Shown: positions 7,856-15,412 of the stretch, piece by piece
Position numbering within the stretch: the stretch's first letter is position 1
How the letters are laid out: each line of letters starts with the position of its first letter
NCBI RefSeq assembly: GCF_900115555.1
Contig: NZ_FOWX01000022.1
Coordinates: 25,431 to 89,430, forward strand
Direction of reading: 5' to 3'
DNA: 64,000 nucleotides
From: Pseudomonas borbori
Lineage (GTDB): Bacteria > Pseudomonadota > Gammaproteobacteria > Pseudomonadales > Pseudomonadaceae
Translations under genes and position numbers: made by a program
Notes under the pieces: generated by a model
Database searches by the model: none
What the model was told of the DNA's origin: nothing
Seen by the model: only the letters and a program-made list of their open reading frames with translations

Positions 7856-8797
7856 ATGTTCGCCGTCGTCCAGCAAACCCTCGCCATCACCGCGCCGGTG
7901 TTCTCGATGTTGTTTCTCGGCGTGGCGCTCAAGCGCCTGGGCTGGATCGACGATGCCTTTATCAATACCGCATCCTCGCTGGTGTTTCGCGGCACCATGC
8001 CGGCTCTGCTGTTTCTCGGCATCGTCAAGGCGGACCTGAGCACGGCCTTGCAGCCGGCGTTGCTCGGCTATTTCGTGCTGGCGACCCTGGCGTGTTTCCT
8101 GATCGCCTGGGGCTGGGCCATCTGGCGCTGTCCGCAGGTGGATCGCGGTATCTACACCCAGGGCGCGTTTCGCGGCAATAACGGCATTGTCGGTCTGGCG
8201 CTGGCCACCAGCCTGTATGGCGATTACGGCCTGTCGCTCGGTGCGGTGTTGGGTGGGGTGGTGATCCTCTGCTACAACAGCCTCTCGGCCATCGTCCTGG
8301 CGATCTACAGTCCGCACGTCAAGTCCGGTCCCTGGGCCATCGGCAAGAGCATCCTGAGCAATCCGCTGATCATCGGCGTGCTGGCGGCGATGCCGATCGC
8401 CTACTGGCGCCTGCCGCTGCCGGACTGGCTGATGATCTCGACCCAGTACTTCGCGCAGATGACCCTGCCGCTGGCGTTGATCTGTATCGGCGGCACCCTG
8501 AGCCTGGCCTCGTTGCGCAAGAGCAGCGGCATTGCCATCAGTTCGAGCTTGATGAAGATGGTCTGGCTGCCCTTGCTGGCGACCCTGGGCGCCTGGCTGT
8601 GGGGCTTTCGCGACGCGGAACTGGCGATCCTGTTCCTCTATTTCGCCAGCCCCACGGCTGCCGCCAGCTTCGTCATGGCGCGGGCGGTGAATGGCAACCA
8701 TCAGTTGGCGGCGGCGATCATCGTGATCACCACCCTGGCGGCGGTGCTGACCATCAATATCGGTTTGCTGCTGTTGCAGTGGGTGGGCTGGATCTAG
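7856..8797 (+). CDS. AEC (auxin efflux carrier) family transporter
   Basis: A 313-residue inner-membrane protein of the auxin efflux carrier family, which in bacteria moves small organic acids or related metabolites; the substrate here is unknown. About ten hydrophobic segments run through the whole length with the two halves similar in layout. The family landmarks are FRGTMPALLFLGIVKADL near residues 42-60, RGNNGIVGLALA near 105-116, and PLALICIGGTLSL near 205. It stands alone between REP-rich spacers, with no recognisable partner gene. In PAO1 I do not recall this gene directly after roxR, so it may be a local addition. Confidence 0.88.
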   Translation: MFAVVQQTLAITAPVFSMLFLGVALKRLGWIDDAFINTASSLVFRGTMPALLFLGIVKADLSTALQPALLGYFVLATLACFLIAWGWAIWRCPQVDRGIYTQGAFRGNNGIVGLALATSLYGDYGLSLGAVLGGVVILCYNSLSAIVLAIYSPHVKSGPWAIGKSILSNPLIIGVLAAMPIAYWRLPLPDWLMISTQYFAQMTLPLALICIGGTLSLASLRKSSGIAISSSLMKMVWLPLLATLGAWLWGFRDAELAILFLYFASPTAAASFVMARAVNGNHQLAAAIIVITTLAAVLTINIGLLLLQWVGWI

Positions 8798-8893
8798 GGG
8801 CTGCTGGGCAAGGCTCAGGCGTTGATCGCGGATCGCTGTTATGAGTATCGCTTCGCCGGTCTAAAGGGGTTCGCACCATCCACGGGTGGTTTT

Positions 8894-9065
8894 GTAGGAT
8901 GGCGTTGAGCGAAGCGATACCCATCACAACGATCTGCGACAAACCAATAAAACCCGGCGCCTGCACAACCGATCGATGGGTATCGCTGCGCTCAACCATA
9001 TCCTACAAAAGCCTGGCCGCTACATCCGTAGGATGTGGCGGGTGAGCGCGGCGATATTCATCGGA
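8894..9065. repeat. Cluster of GTAGGATGGG-class REP-like repeats
   Basis: GTAGGATGGCGTTGAGCGAA starts at 8894, and its inverted partner GATGGGTATCGCTGCGCTCA begins near 8975 and ends in TCCTAC at 9006, so the pair frames about 110 bases. A third copy, GTAGGATGTGGCGGGTGAGC, starts at 9028. A decayed fragment (GAGTATCGCTTCGCC) lies near 8842. Related single copies are at 10666-10697 and 41816-41861. Together these fill most of the space between the AEC gene and the antiporter gene. Confidence 0.75.
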
Positions 9066-9073
9066 TCAGCGGT

Positions 9074-10168
9074 CTAAAAGCTCTCGCGCTGTTTATGCCA
9101 GGCGCGTCCGGCGATCACCACCAGGGTCACTGCCGTCAGCGGCAGCACATAACCGAGCATGGCGTCGCCGAAGGTCTGGGCAAATGGCCGGCCGGTGGCG
9201 AACAGCACCAGGTAGAGGGTGTAGGCCAGGTAGTAGGCGAGAAACAGCAGGCCTTCCCAGCGATTGATGCGGTAGCCGGCAAAGAAGATCGGCAGGCAGG
9301 CCACGGCCACGGCAATCATCACCGGGAAGTCGAAGGCCAGGGCGTTCGGCGACACCGAGATCGGCAGCGGCGACACCAGCGAGGCCAGGCCCAGCACACA
9401 GAGCAGGTTGAAGATGTTGCTGCCGACGATATTGCCCACGGCGATATCCCGCTCGCCGCGCAAGGCGGCCATGATCGAGGTCGCCAGCTCCGGCAGCGAA
9501 GTGCCGATGGCGACCACGGTCAGGCCGATGATCAGCTCGGACAGGCCCAGGGCGCGGGCCAGGCTGACGGCGCCTTCGACCAGGAGGTTGGAGCCGCCCA
9601 CCAGCAGCACCAGGCCGGCGCCGATCAGGGCCAGGTTGATCAGCCAGGCATAGGGCTTGGGCGCTTCGTGCAGGCCGAACTCCTTGGCGAACTCATCGTC
9701 TTCATCGGTGCTCTTGTCCCTCAGGCTGCTGATGATCAGGAAGCCGGTGTAGGCCAGCACGCCGGCGAACAGCAGGGCGCCGTCGAGCGTACTCAAGTTG
9801 CCATCCCAGGCCAGGGCGTAAACCACCAGGCTGGCGCCGATCATGATCGGTACATCGAGGCGGATCAGTTGCCGCGAGACGATCAAGGGGGCAATCAGGG
9901 CGGTCATGCCGAGGATCAGCAGGACGTTGGCGATATTGCTGCCGATCACGTTGCCGATGGCCAGGTCGCCGCTGCCGTTCAGGGCGGCCTGTACGCTGAC
10001 GGCGGTTTCCGGCGCGCTGGTACCGAAGGCCACCACGGTCAGGCCGATCACCAGGGGCGGAATGCCGAATTGCGCCGCCAGTTTGGCGGCGCCGCGCACC
10101 AGCACCTCGGCGCCGGCAACCAGCAATACCAGGCCGGCGATCAGGTAGACGAAGGTCATCAGGGTCAT
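9074..10168 (-). CDS. Calcium/sodium antiporter, CaCA family (YrbG-like)
   Basis: A 364-residue cation exchanger of the inner membrane with two inverted halves of about five hydrophobic segments each. The two alpha-repeat motifs that hold the ion site are plain: GTSAPETAVSVQAAL with AIGNVIGSNIANVLLILG in the first half, and GTSLPELATSIMAAL with AVGNIVGSNIFNLLCVLG in the second. A charged cytoplasmic loop (DKSTDEDDEFAKEFGLHEAPK) joins the halves. The family exchanges Ca2+ for Na+ or protons; E. coli YrbG is the best-known bacterial relative. It is transcribed alone, convergent with the AEC gene. Confidence 0.92.
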   Translation of the reverse strand: MTLMTFVYLIAGLVLLVAGAEVLVRGAAKLAAQFGIPPLVIGLTVVAFGTSAPETAVSVQAALNGSGDLAIGNVIGSNIANVLLILGMTALIAPLIVSRQLIRLDVPIMIGASLVVYALAWDGNLSTLDGALLFAGVLAYTGFLIISSLRDKSTDEDDEFAKEFGLHEAPKPYAWLINLALIGAGLVLLVGGSNLLVEGAVSLARALGLSELIIGLTVVAIGTSLPELATSIMAALRGERDIAVGNIVGSNIFNLLCVLGLASLVSPLPISVSPNALAFDFPVMIAVAVACLPIFFAGYRINRWEGLLFLAYYLAYTLYLVLFATGRPFAQTFGDAMLGYVLPLTAVTLVVIAGRAWHKQRESF

Positions 10169-10258
10169 TGCGAGGGGCTCCGGAAAAGTGCGGCTAGTTT
10201 AATCATCCGCGGGCGCTGCGCCAGTGTTGCGCGTGTCTGTATGTTTCTGGGATCGGGC

Positions 10259-10627
10259 TCAGTCAGCCAGTTGCTCGACGCGCACCGGCACCACGCCGGC
10301 GCGGAGCATGTCGATTTGCGCTGCGGCCTTGTGCGACAAGTCGATGATGCGGCCTCTGACGAAGGGACCACGGTCGTTGATGCGTACCACCACGCTTTTG
10401 TCGTTGCGCAGGTTGGTCACCAATACGCGGCTGCCGAAGGGCAGGCTGCGGTGGGCGGCGGTGAGGGCGTGCTGGTCGAAACGCTCGCCGCTGGCGGTTT
10501 TCCTGCCATGGTGGCGGGCGCCGTAATACGAAGCCTTGCCTTCGGCGCGGTAGCCCTGACGGTCGATGCCCTGGCTGGCGCACGCGCTGAGCAAGAGGGC
10601 AGTGGCGAACAGGATCAGTAAGCGCAT
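10259..10627 (-). CDS. RlpA-like septal ring lytic transglycosylase family lipoprotein (short)
   Basis: A 122-residue protein. I start it at MRLLILFATALLLSACASQG; LSAC is a lipobox, so the mature protein should be lipid-anchored at Cys16. The rest is one double-psi beta-barrel of the RlpA type: GKASYYGARHHGRKTASGERFDQHALTAAH, then LPFGSRVLVTNL and VVVRINDRGPFVRGRIIDLS, which carries the catalytic-site aspartate. Full-length RlpA also has a C-terminal SPOR domain that targets septal peptidoglycan; it is missing here, and the protein ends after EQLAD. A separate full rlpA is expected elsewhere in the genome. Confidence 0.9.
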   Translation of the reverse strand: MRLLILFATALLLSACASQGIDRQGYRAEGKASYYGARHHGRKTASGERFDQHALTAAHRSLPFGSRVLVTNLRNDKSVVVRINDRGPFVRGRIIDLSHKAAAQIDMLRAGVVPVRVEQLAD

Positions 10628-10665
10628 AGGGTTCCGGGCATGTAGATGTATTGGGGGCCTCGCTT

Positions 10666-10697
10666 CGATGGGTATCGCTGCGCTCAACCCATCCTAC
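10666..10697. repeat. Single REP-like element, GTAGGATGGG class
   Basis: GATGGGTATCGCTGCGCTCA followed by ACCCATCCTAC. It matches the right arm of the pair at 8894-9006. Confidence 0.65.
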
Positions 10698-10701
10698 GAA
10701 T

Positions 10702-10727
10702 AGAACAACGCCGGGCAGCCCCCGGCG
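10702..10727 (-). terminator. Candidate terminator of gatCAB
   Basis: On the minus strand the stem CGCCGGG and CCCGGCG (arms at 10721-10727 and 10709-10715) is followed by the T-rich tail TTGTTCTATT. It lies 20 bases after the gatB stop. Confidence 0.6.
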
Positions 10728-10746
10728 TAGTTCGCTACAGCAAGGT

Positions 10747-12195
10747 TTACCCTTCGAGTTTGTTCTTCAGCAGTTGGTTCACCTGGCCGGGGTTGGCCTT
10801 GCCCTTGGAGGCCTTCATCGCCTGGCCGACGAAGAAGCCGAACATCTTGCCGCGCTTGGCTTCGTCGCTGGCGCGGTACTGTTCGACCTGCTCGGCGTTG
10901 GCCGCCAGCACCTCGTCGAGCATCGACTCGATGGCGCCGGAGTCGGTGACCTGCTTGAGGCCTTTTTTCTCGATGACGTCATCGGCCGTCGTACCTTCGC
11001 CTGCAGCCAGGGCCTCGAACACCATCTTGGCGATCTTGCCGCTGATGGTGTTGTCCTTGATCCGCAGGATCATCCCGCCCAGCTGCTCGGCGGACACTGG
11101 CGACTGTTCGATTTCCAGGTTGTCCTTGTTGAGCAGGCTGGACAGTTCGCCCATCACCCAGTTGGCCGCCAGCTTGGCATCGCCGCACACGCCGTTGACC
11201 GCCTCGAAGTAGTCGGCCAGTTCGCGACTGGCGGCCAATACGTTGGCGTCGTAGGCGGACAGGCCGAACTGCTCCTGGAAACGCGCGCGCTTCTCAACCG
11301 GCAGCTCCGGCAGGCTGGCGCGGATCTGGTCGAGGAAGCTCTGCTCGATCACCACCGGCAGCAGGTCGGGGCAGGGGAAGTAACGGTAGTCGTTGGCTTC
11401 TTCCTTGCTGCGCATGGAGCGCGTCTGATCCTTGTTCGGGTCGTACAGGCGGGTTTCCTGGACCACCTTGCCGCCGTCCTCGATCAGCTCGATCTGCCGT
11501 TGCACTTCGTGGTTGATGGCTTTTTCGATAAAGCGGAAGGAGTTGACGTTCTTGATCTCGGCGCGGGTGCCAAACTCGGCCTGGCCCTTGGGCCGTACCG
11601 AGACGTTGCAGTCACAGCGCAGCGAGCCTTCGGCCATGTTGCCGTCGCAGATGCCGAGGTAGCGCACCAGGGCGTGGATCGCCTTGACGTAGGCCACGGC
11701 TTCCTTGGCCGAACGGATGTCCGGCTCGGAAACGATCTCCAGCAGCGGCGTGCCGGCGCGGTTGAGGTCGATGCCGCTCATGCCGTGGAAGTCTTCGTGC
11801 AGGCTCTTGCCGGCGTCTTCTTCCAGGTGCGCGCGGGTGATGCCGATGCGCTTGTTGCTGCCGTCTTCCAGGGTGATGTCGAGGAAGCCCTTGCCGACGA
11901 TGGGGTGATCCATCTGGCTGGTCTGGTAGCCCTTGGGCAGGTCCGGGTAGAAGTAGTTCTTACGGGCGAAGACGTTCTGCGGCGCGATATGCGCGTCGAT
12001 GGCCAGGCCGAACTTGCAGGCCATGCGTACCGCTTCGGCATTCAGCACCGGCAATGTGCCGGGCATGCCGAGGTCGATCAGGCTGGCCTGGGTGTTGGGC
12101 TCGGCACCGAAGGCGATGGCGCTGGCGGAAAAGATCTTCGATTGGGTGCTGAGCTGGGCGTGAATTTCCAGCCCGATTACGGTTTCCCATTGCAT
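10747..12195 (-). CDS. gatB: Asp-tRNA(Asn)/Glu-tRNA(Gln) amidotransferase subunit B
   Basis: A 482-residue subunit of GatCAB, which turns mischarged Glu-tRNA(Gln) or Asp-tRNA(Asn) into the correct species. The kinase-like cradle domain starts MQWETVIGLEIHAQLSTQSKIFSASA, followed by NTQASLIDLGMPGTLPVLN and the conserved YFYPDLPKGYQTSQ. The C-terminal YqeY-like tRNA-binding domain ends VNQLLKNKLEG. It is the last gene of gatC-gatA-gatB, 11 bases after gatA. The length equals the usual bacterial GatB. Confidence 0.97.
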   Translation of the reverse strand: MQWETVIGLEIHAQLSTQSKIFSASAIAFGAEPNTQASLIDLGMPGTLPVLNAEAVRMACKFGLAIDAHIAPQNVFARKNYFYPDLPKGYQTSQMDHPIVGKGFLDITLEDGSNKRIGITRAHLEEDAGKSLHEDFHGMSGIDLNRAGTPLLEIVSEPDIRSAKEAVAYVKAIHALVRYLGICDGNMAEGSLRCDCNVSVRPKGQAEFGTRAEIKNVNSFRFIEKAINHEVQRQIELIEDGGKVVQETRLYDPNKDQTRSMRSKEEANDYRYFPCPDLLPVVIEQSFLDQIRASLPELPVEKRARFQEQFGLSAYDANVLAASRELADYFEAVNGVCGDAKLAANWVMGELSSLLNKDNLEIEQSPVSAEQLGGMILRIKDNTISGKIAKMVFEALAAGEGTTADDVIEKKGLKQVTDSGAIESMLDEVLAANAEQVEQYRASDEAKRGKMFGFFVGQAMKASKGKANPGQVNQLLKNKLEG

Positions 12196-12206
12196 GCGTG
12201 TCGTCC

Positions 12207-13658
12207 TCAGAATCCAGCCGGAGCTTGTGTGTGCCAGTCAGTGACCTGTTGGTACTGGTGGGCGACGTTGAGCAAGCGGCCTTCCTGGAAGTAAGGGGCG
12301 AGCAGTTGCACACCCACCGGCAGACCGTCGACGAAGCCGGCCGGCATCGACAGGCCGGGGATGCCGGCCAGGTTGGCGGTGATGGTGTAGATGTCTTCCA
12401 GATAGGCGGCGACCGGGTCGTGGTTCTTCTCGCCGAGCTTCCAGGCCAGGTTCGGCGTGGTCGGGCCGAGGATCACGTCGACCTCGTCGAAGGCGGACAC
12501 GAAGTCGTTCTTGATCAGGCGGCGGATTTTCTGCGCCTTCAGGTAGTAGGCGTCGTAGTAACCGGCGGACAGCGCGTAGGTGCCGACCATGATTCGGCGT
12601 TTGACTTCCGCGCCGAAGCCTTCGCCACGCGAGCGCTTGTACAGGTCTTCGAGGTTGACCGGGTTTTCGCAGCGGTAGCCAAAGCGCACGCCGTCGAAGC
12701 GCGACAGGTTGGAGCTGGCCTCGGCCGGGGCGATCACGTAATAGGCCGGAATCGCGTGCTGCATATTGGGCAGACTGATGTCCTTGATGGTGGCGCCGAG
12801 TTTCTTCAGCTCCTCGACCACGGCTAGCACCTTCTCGCCGATGCGGGCATCGAGGCCGCTGCCGAAGTATTCCCTGGGCAGGCCGATACGCAGGCCGTTC
12901 AGCGGCTGGTTCAGGGCGGTCAGGTAGTCGTCCACCGGCTGCTCGACGCTGGTGGAGTCCTTGGGGTCGAAACCGGCCATGGCTTGCAGCATCAGTGCGC
13001 AGTCTTCGGCGGAGCGCGCCAGGGGGCCGCCCTGATCGAGGCTGGAGGCGTAGGCGATCATGCCCCAGCGGGATACCCGGCCGTAGGTCGGTTTGATTCC
13101 GGTGAGGTTGGTCAGCGCCGCCGGCTGGCGGATCGAGCCGCCGGTGTCGGTGCCGGTGGCGGCCGGCAGCAGACGTGCGGCGATCGCCGCGGCCGAGCCG
13201 CCGGAGGAGCCGCCCGGTACGCGGGTCAGGTCCCAGGGATTGTGCACCGGGCCGTAGTGACTGGACTCGTTGGCCGAGCCCATGGCGAACTCGTCCATGT
13301 TCAGTTTGCCCAGGGTCACGGCACCGGCGCTGGCGAGTTTCTCCACCACGGTGGCGTCGTAGGGCGCCTTGAAACCGGTGAGGATCTTCGAGCCGCAGCT
13401 GGTCAGCACGTCTTTGGTGCAGAACAGGTCCTTGTGGCCGATCGGTGCACCGAGCAGGGCGCCGGTTTCACCCGCGGCGCGGCGCGCATCGGCGGCCTTG
13501 GCCTGGCCGAGGGCCAGCTCTGCGGTGACGCTGATGAAGCTGTTGAGTTGCGGGTCGAGTCGTTCGATGCGTGTCAGCAACTCGCGGGTCAGTTCCTCGG
13601 CGGAGAACTGTTTGGCAGCCAGGGCGCGGGCGATTTCAGCCAGGGTCAGTCGATGCAT
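12207..13658 (-). CDS. gatA: Asp-tRNA(Asn)/Glu-tRNA(Gln) amidotransferase subunit A
   Basis: A 483-residue amidase-signature protein that releases ammonia from glutamine for GatB. The Ser-cisSer-Lys site is seen as the lysine in GAPIGHKDLFCT, the glycine/serine-rich VPGGSSGGSAAAIAARLLPAATGTDTGGS, and IRQPAALTNLTGIKPTYGRVSRWG. The ATG at 13658 shares its A with the gatC TGA stop (TGATG), which marks translational coupling. A GTG one codon earlier is possible but less likely. Size is normal for GatA. Confidence 0.97.
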   Translation of the reverse strand: MHRLTLAEIARALAAKQFSAEELTRELLTRIERLDPQLNSFISVTAELALGQAKAADARRAAGETGALLGAPIGHKDLFCTKDVLTSCGSKILTGFKAPYDATVVEKLASAGAVTLGKLNMDEFAMGSANESSHYGPVHNPWDLTRVPGGSSGGSAAAIAARLLPAATGTDTGGSIRQPAALTNLTGIKPTYGRVSRWGMIAYASSLDQGGPLARSAEDCALMLQAMAGFDPKDSTSVEQPVDDYLTALNQPLNGLRIGLPREYFGSGLDARIGEKVLAVVEELKKLGATIKDISLPNMQHAIPAYYVIAPAEASSNLSRFDGVRFGYRCENPVNLEDLYKRSRGEGFGAEVKRRIMVGTYALSAGYYDAYYLKAQKIRRLIKNDFVSAFDEVDVILGPTTPNLAWKLGEKNHDPVAAYLEDIYTITANLAGIPGLSMPAGFVDGLPVGVQLLAPYFQEGRLLNVAHQYQQVTDWHTQAPAGF

Positions 13659-13945
13659 CACTCAATCACCTTGGGAACCAGGTACAGGCCGTTCTCCACG
13701 GCCGGGGCGATCGCCTGGTAGGCGTCGCGGTGGTTTTCTTCTGTCACCACGTCGGCGCGCAGGCGCTGGGTCGCTTCCAGGGGGTGAGCCAGTGGCTCGA
13801 TAGCCGTGGTGTCGACCGCCTGCATTTGATCGATCAGGCCAAGAATGTTGTTGAGGGTCTCGGTCGTGCGTGGAATTTCGCTTTCATTAAGGCCCAATCG
13901 GGCCAGATGGGCGATTTTTTCCACCTCGGAGCGTTCAAGCGCCAT
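13658..13945 (-). CDS. gatC: Asp-tRNA(Asn)/Glu-tRNA(Gln) amidotransferase subunit C
   Basis: A 95-residue small subunit that stabilises the GatA-GatB complex. The start MALERSEVEKIAHLARLGLNESEIP is the classical GatC N-terminus; reading further upstream in frame gives non-family sequence. Later landmarks are LNNILGLIDQMQAVDTTAIEPLAHPLE and LRADVVTEENHRDAYQAIAP. First gene of gatCAB, divergent from mreB, as in other pseudomonads. Confidence 0.96.
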   Translation of the reverse strand: MALERSEVEKIAHLARLGLNESEIPRTTETLNNILGLIDQMQAVDTTAIEPLAHPLEATQRLRADVVTEENHRDAYQAIAPAVENGLYLVPKVIE

Positions 13946-14095
13946 TGAGGTTCTCCAGTAGAGGGCAGCCAATAGAAATGTGCGCGGGTCGCCATGTCTG
14001 AGCTGTGCAGGGAACGGATTCCATGAGCGGGTGTCAAAGGCCGCGATGATGGGCCGTAAAGCCCCGAAAAACAGGCAATCTAACATATTGCCGCC

Positions 14096-14124
14096 TTGCT
14101 CAAAATCCCTGTCGTTGTTAGAGT
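14096..14124 (+). promoter_or_regulatory. Candidate sigma70 promoter of mreBCD
   Basis: TTGCTC at 14096-14101 and TAGAGT at 14119-14124 are spaced by 17 bases. Transcription from about 14131 would give a leader of roughly 155 nucleotides made almost entirely of the repeat units described at 14138. Confidence 0.5.
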
Positions 14125-14137
14125 TTGCCGCACTTTT

Positions 14138-14275
14138 TATTCGCGCGTCGCTGCGCGGTTGACTATTCGCGCGTCGCCACGCGGTTGGTTATCTGCGCGT
14201 TAGCCGCGCGTGCGTTGTGCACACTTTACCTGCGCGTTACCCGCGCGCTGCTTTTTACCCACGCGTTGCCTAGGG
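14138..14275 (+). repeat. Tandem imperfect GC-rich hairpin repeats in the mreB leader
   Basis: Five units start at about 14138, 14164, 14190, 14227 and 14256. Each begins TAT or TAC, followed by TCGCGCGTCG or TGCGCGTTA and then a complementary CGCG run, so each can fold into a short stem of the kind GCGCG/CGCGC. Spacing is 26, 26, 37 and 29 bases. The units abut each other without unique spacers, so this is not CRISPR-like. Confidence 0.75.
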
Positions 14276-14285
14276 TCCCTATCCC

Positions 14286-15323
14286 ATGTTCAAAAAACTG
14301 CGTGGCATGTTTTCCAGCGATCTGTCGATCGACCTGGGCACTGCCAATACCCTGATCTATGTGCGCGAGCGCGGTATCGTCCTGAACGAGCCCTCGGTCG
14401 TAGCCATCCGTACCCACGGCAACCAGAAGAGCGTCGTTGCTGTCGGTACCGAAGCCAAGCGCATGCTCGGTCGCACCCCCGGCAATATCGCGGCCATCCG
14501 GCCGATGAAGGATGGCGTGATCGCCGATTTCAGCGTGTGCGAGAAGATGTTGCAGTACTTCATCAATAAGGTGCACGAGAACAGCTTTCTGCAGCCTTCG
14601 CCGCGCGTGCTGATCTGCGTGCCGTGCAAGTCCACCCAGGTGGAGCGCCGTGCCATCCGCGAATCGGCCCTGGGTGCCGGTGCCCGCGAAGTGTTCCTGA
14701 TCGAAGAGCCGATGGCCGCCGCTATCGGTGCCGGCCTGCCGGTGGAAGAGGCCCGTGGCTCGATGGTCGTCGATATCGGCGGCGGTACCACGGAAATCGC
14801 GCTGATCTCGCTGAACGGCGTGGTCTACGCCGAGTCCGTGCGGGTCGGTGGCGACCGTTTCGACGAGGCCATCATCACCTACGTGCGGCGCAACTACGGT
14901 TCGCTGATCGGCGAGTCCACCGCCGAGCGGATCAAGCAGGAAATCGGCACCGCCTACCCGGGCGGCGAAGTTCGCGAAGTCGACGTGCGTGGCCGCAACC
15001 TGGCCGAAGGCGTGCCGCGCGCCTTCACCCTCAACTCCAATGAAGTGCTGGAAGCCCTGCAGGAATCCCTGGCCACCATCGTCCAGGCGGTCAAGAGCGC
15101 GCTGGAGCAGTCGCCGCCGGAGCTGGCGTCGGATATCGCCGAGCGTGGCCTGGTGTTGACCGGTGGTGGTGCCTTGTTGCGTGATCTGGACAAGTTGCTG
15201 GCCCAGGAAACCGGTCTGCCGGTGATCGTTGCCGAAGATCCGCTGACCTGCGTCGCCCGTGGCGGCGGCAAGGCCCTGGACATGATGGATCGCCACACCA
15301 TGGATCTGCTGTCCACGGAGTGA
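14286..15323 (+). CDS. mreB: Rod shape-determining actin homologue MreB
   Basis: A 345-residue bacterial actin that forms membrane-bound filaments guiding lateral wall synthesis. It begins MFKKLRGMFSSDLSIDLGTANTLIYVRERG, with phosphate-1 motif DLGTANTL, then phosphate-2 VVDIGGGTTEIALISLNGVV and the adenosine motif LVLTGGGALLRDLDKLLAQETGLPV. The amphipathic N-terminal membrane helix is MFKKLRGMFS. It heads mreB-mreC-mreD, but a strong terminator-like hairpin follows the stop, so mreB is probably made in excess over mreCD. Confidence 0.98.
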   Translation: MFKKLRGMFSSDLSIDLGTANTLIYVRERGIVLNEPSVVAIRTHGNQKSVVAVGTEAKRMLGRTPGNIAAIRPMKDGVIADFSVCEKMLQYFINKVHENSFLQPSPRVLICVPCKSTQVERRAIRESALGAGAREVFLIEEPMAAAIGAGLPVEEARGSMVVDIGGGTTEIALISLNGVVYAESVRVGGDRFDEAIITYVRRNYGSLIGESTAERIKQEIGTAYPGGEVREVDVRGRNLAEGVPRAFTLNSNEVLEALQESLATIVQAVKSALEQSPPELASDIAERGLVLTGGGALLRDLDKLLAQETGLPVIVAEDPLTCVARGGGKALDMMDRHTMDLLSTE

Positions 15324-15343
15324 GCCGTCTGCGCCAAGTCTCG

Positions 15344-15380
15344 AGCTGCAAGCCGGGTTGTCACTCGCTTGCAGCTTTTT
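15344..15380 (+). terminator. Terminator-like hairpin between mreB and mreC
   Basis: Perfect 10-base arms AGCTGCAAGC (15344-15353) and GCTTGCAGCT (15367-15376), with a 13-base loop and a run of Ts. It looks like a rho-independent terminator or attenuator inside the mreBCD operon. Confidence 0.75.
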
Positions 15381-15412
15381 GTTTGCTGCTTGACGCTTGA
15401 GGGGAACTCGCC

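Larger units (their letters stand above)
13946..14285. other. Divergent gatC-mreB intergenic region (340 bases)
   Basis: This is the only gene-free stretch over 300 bases. From left to right it holds the gatC upstream region, a candidate mreB promoter (14096-14124) and an unusual GC-rich tandem-repeat leader (14138-14275). I see no open frame with a credible ribosome site here. Confidence 0.8.

Noticed and set aside
10651..12294. 547-codon plus-strand frame over gatB
   Set aside because: Antisense shadow of a fully conserved gene; no ribosome site or known domain.
14138..14275. Possible CRISPR array upstream of mreB
   Set aside because: The units are contiguous, imperfect and lack unique spacers; no cas gene is nearby.
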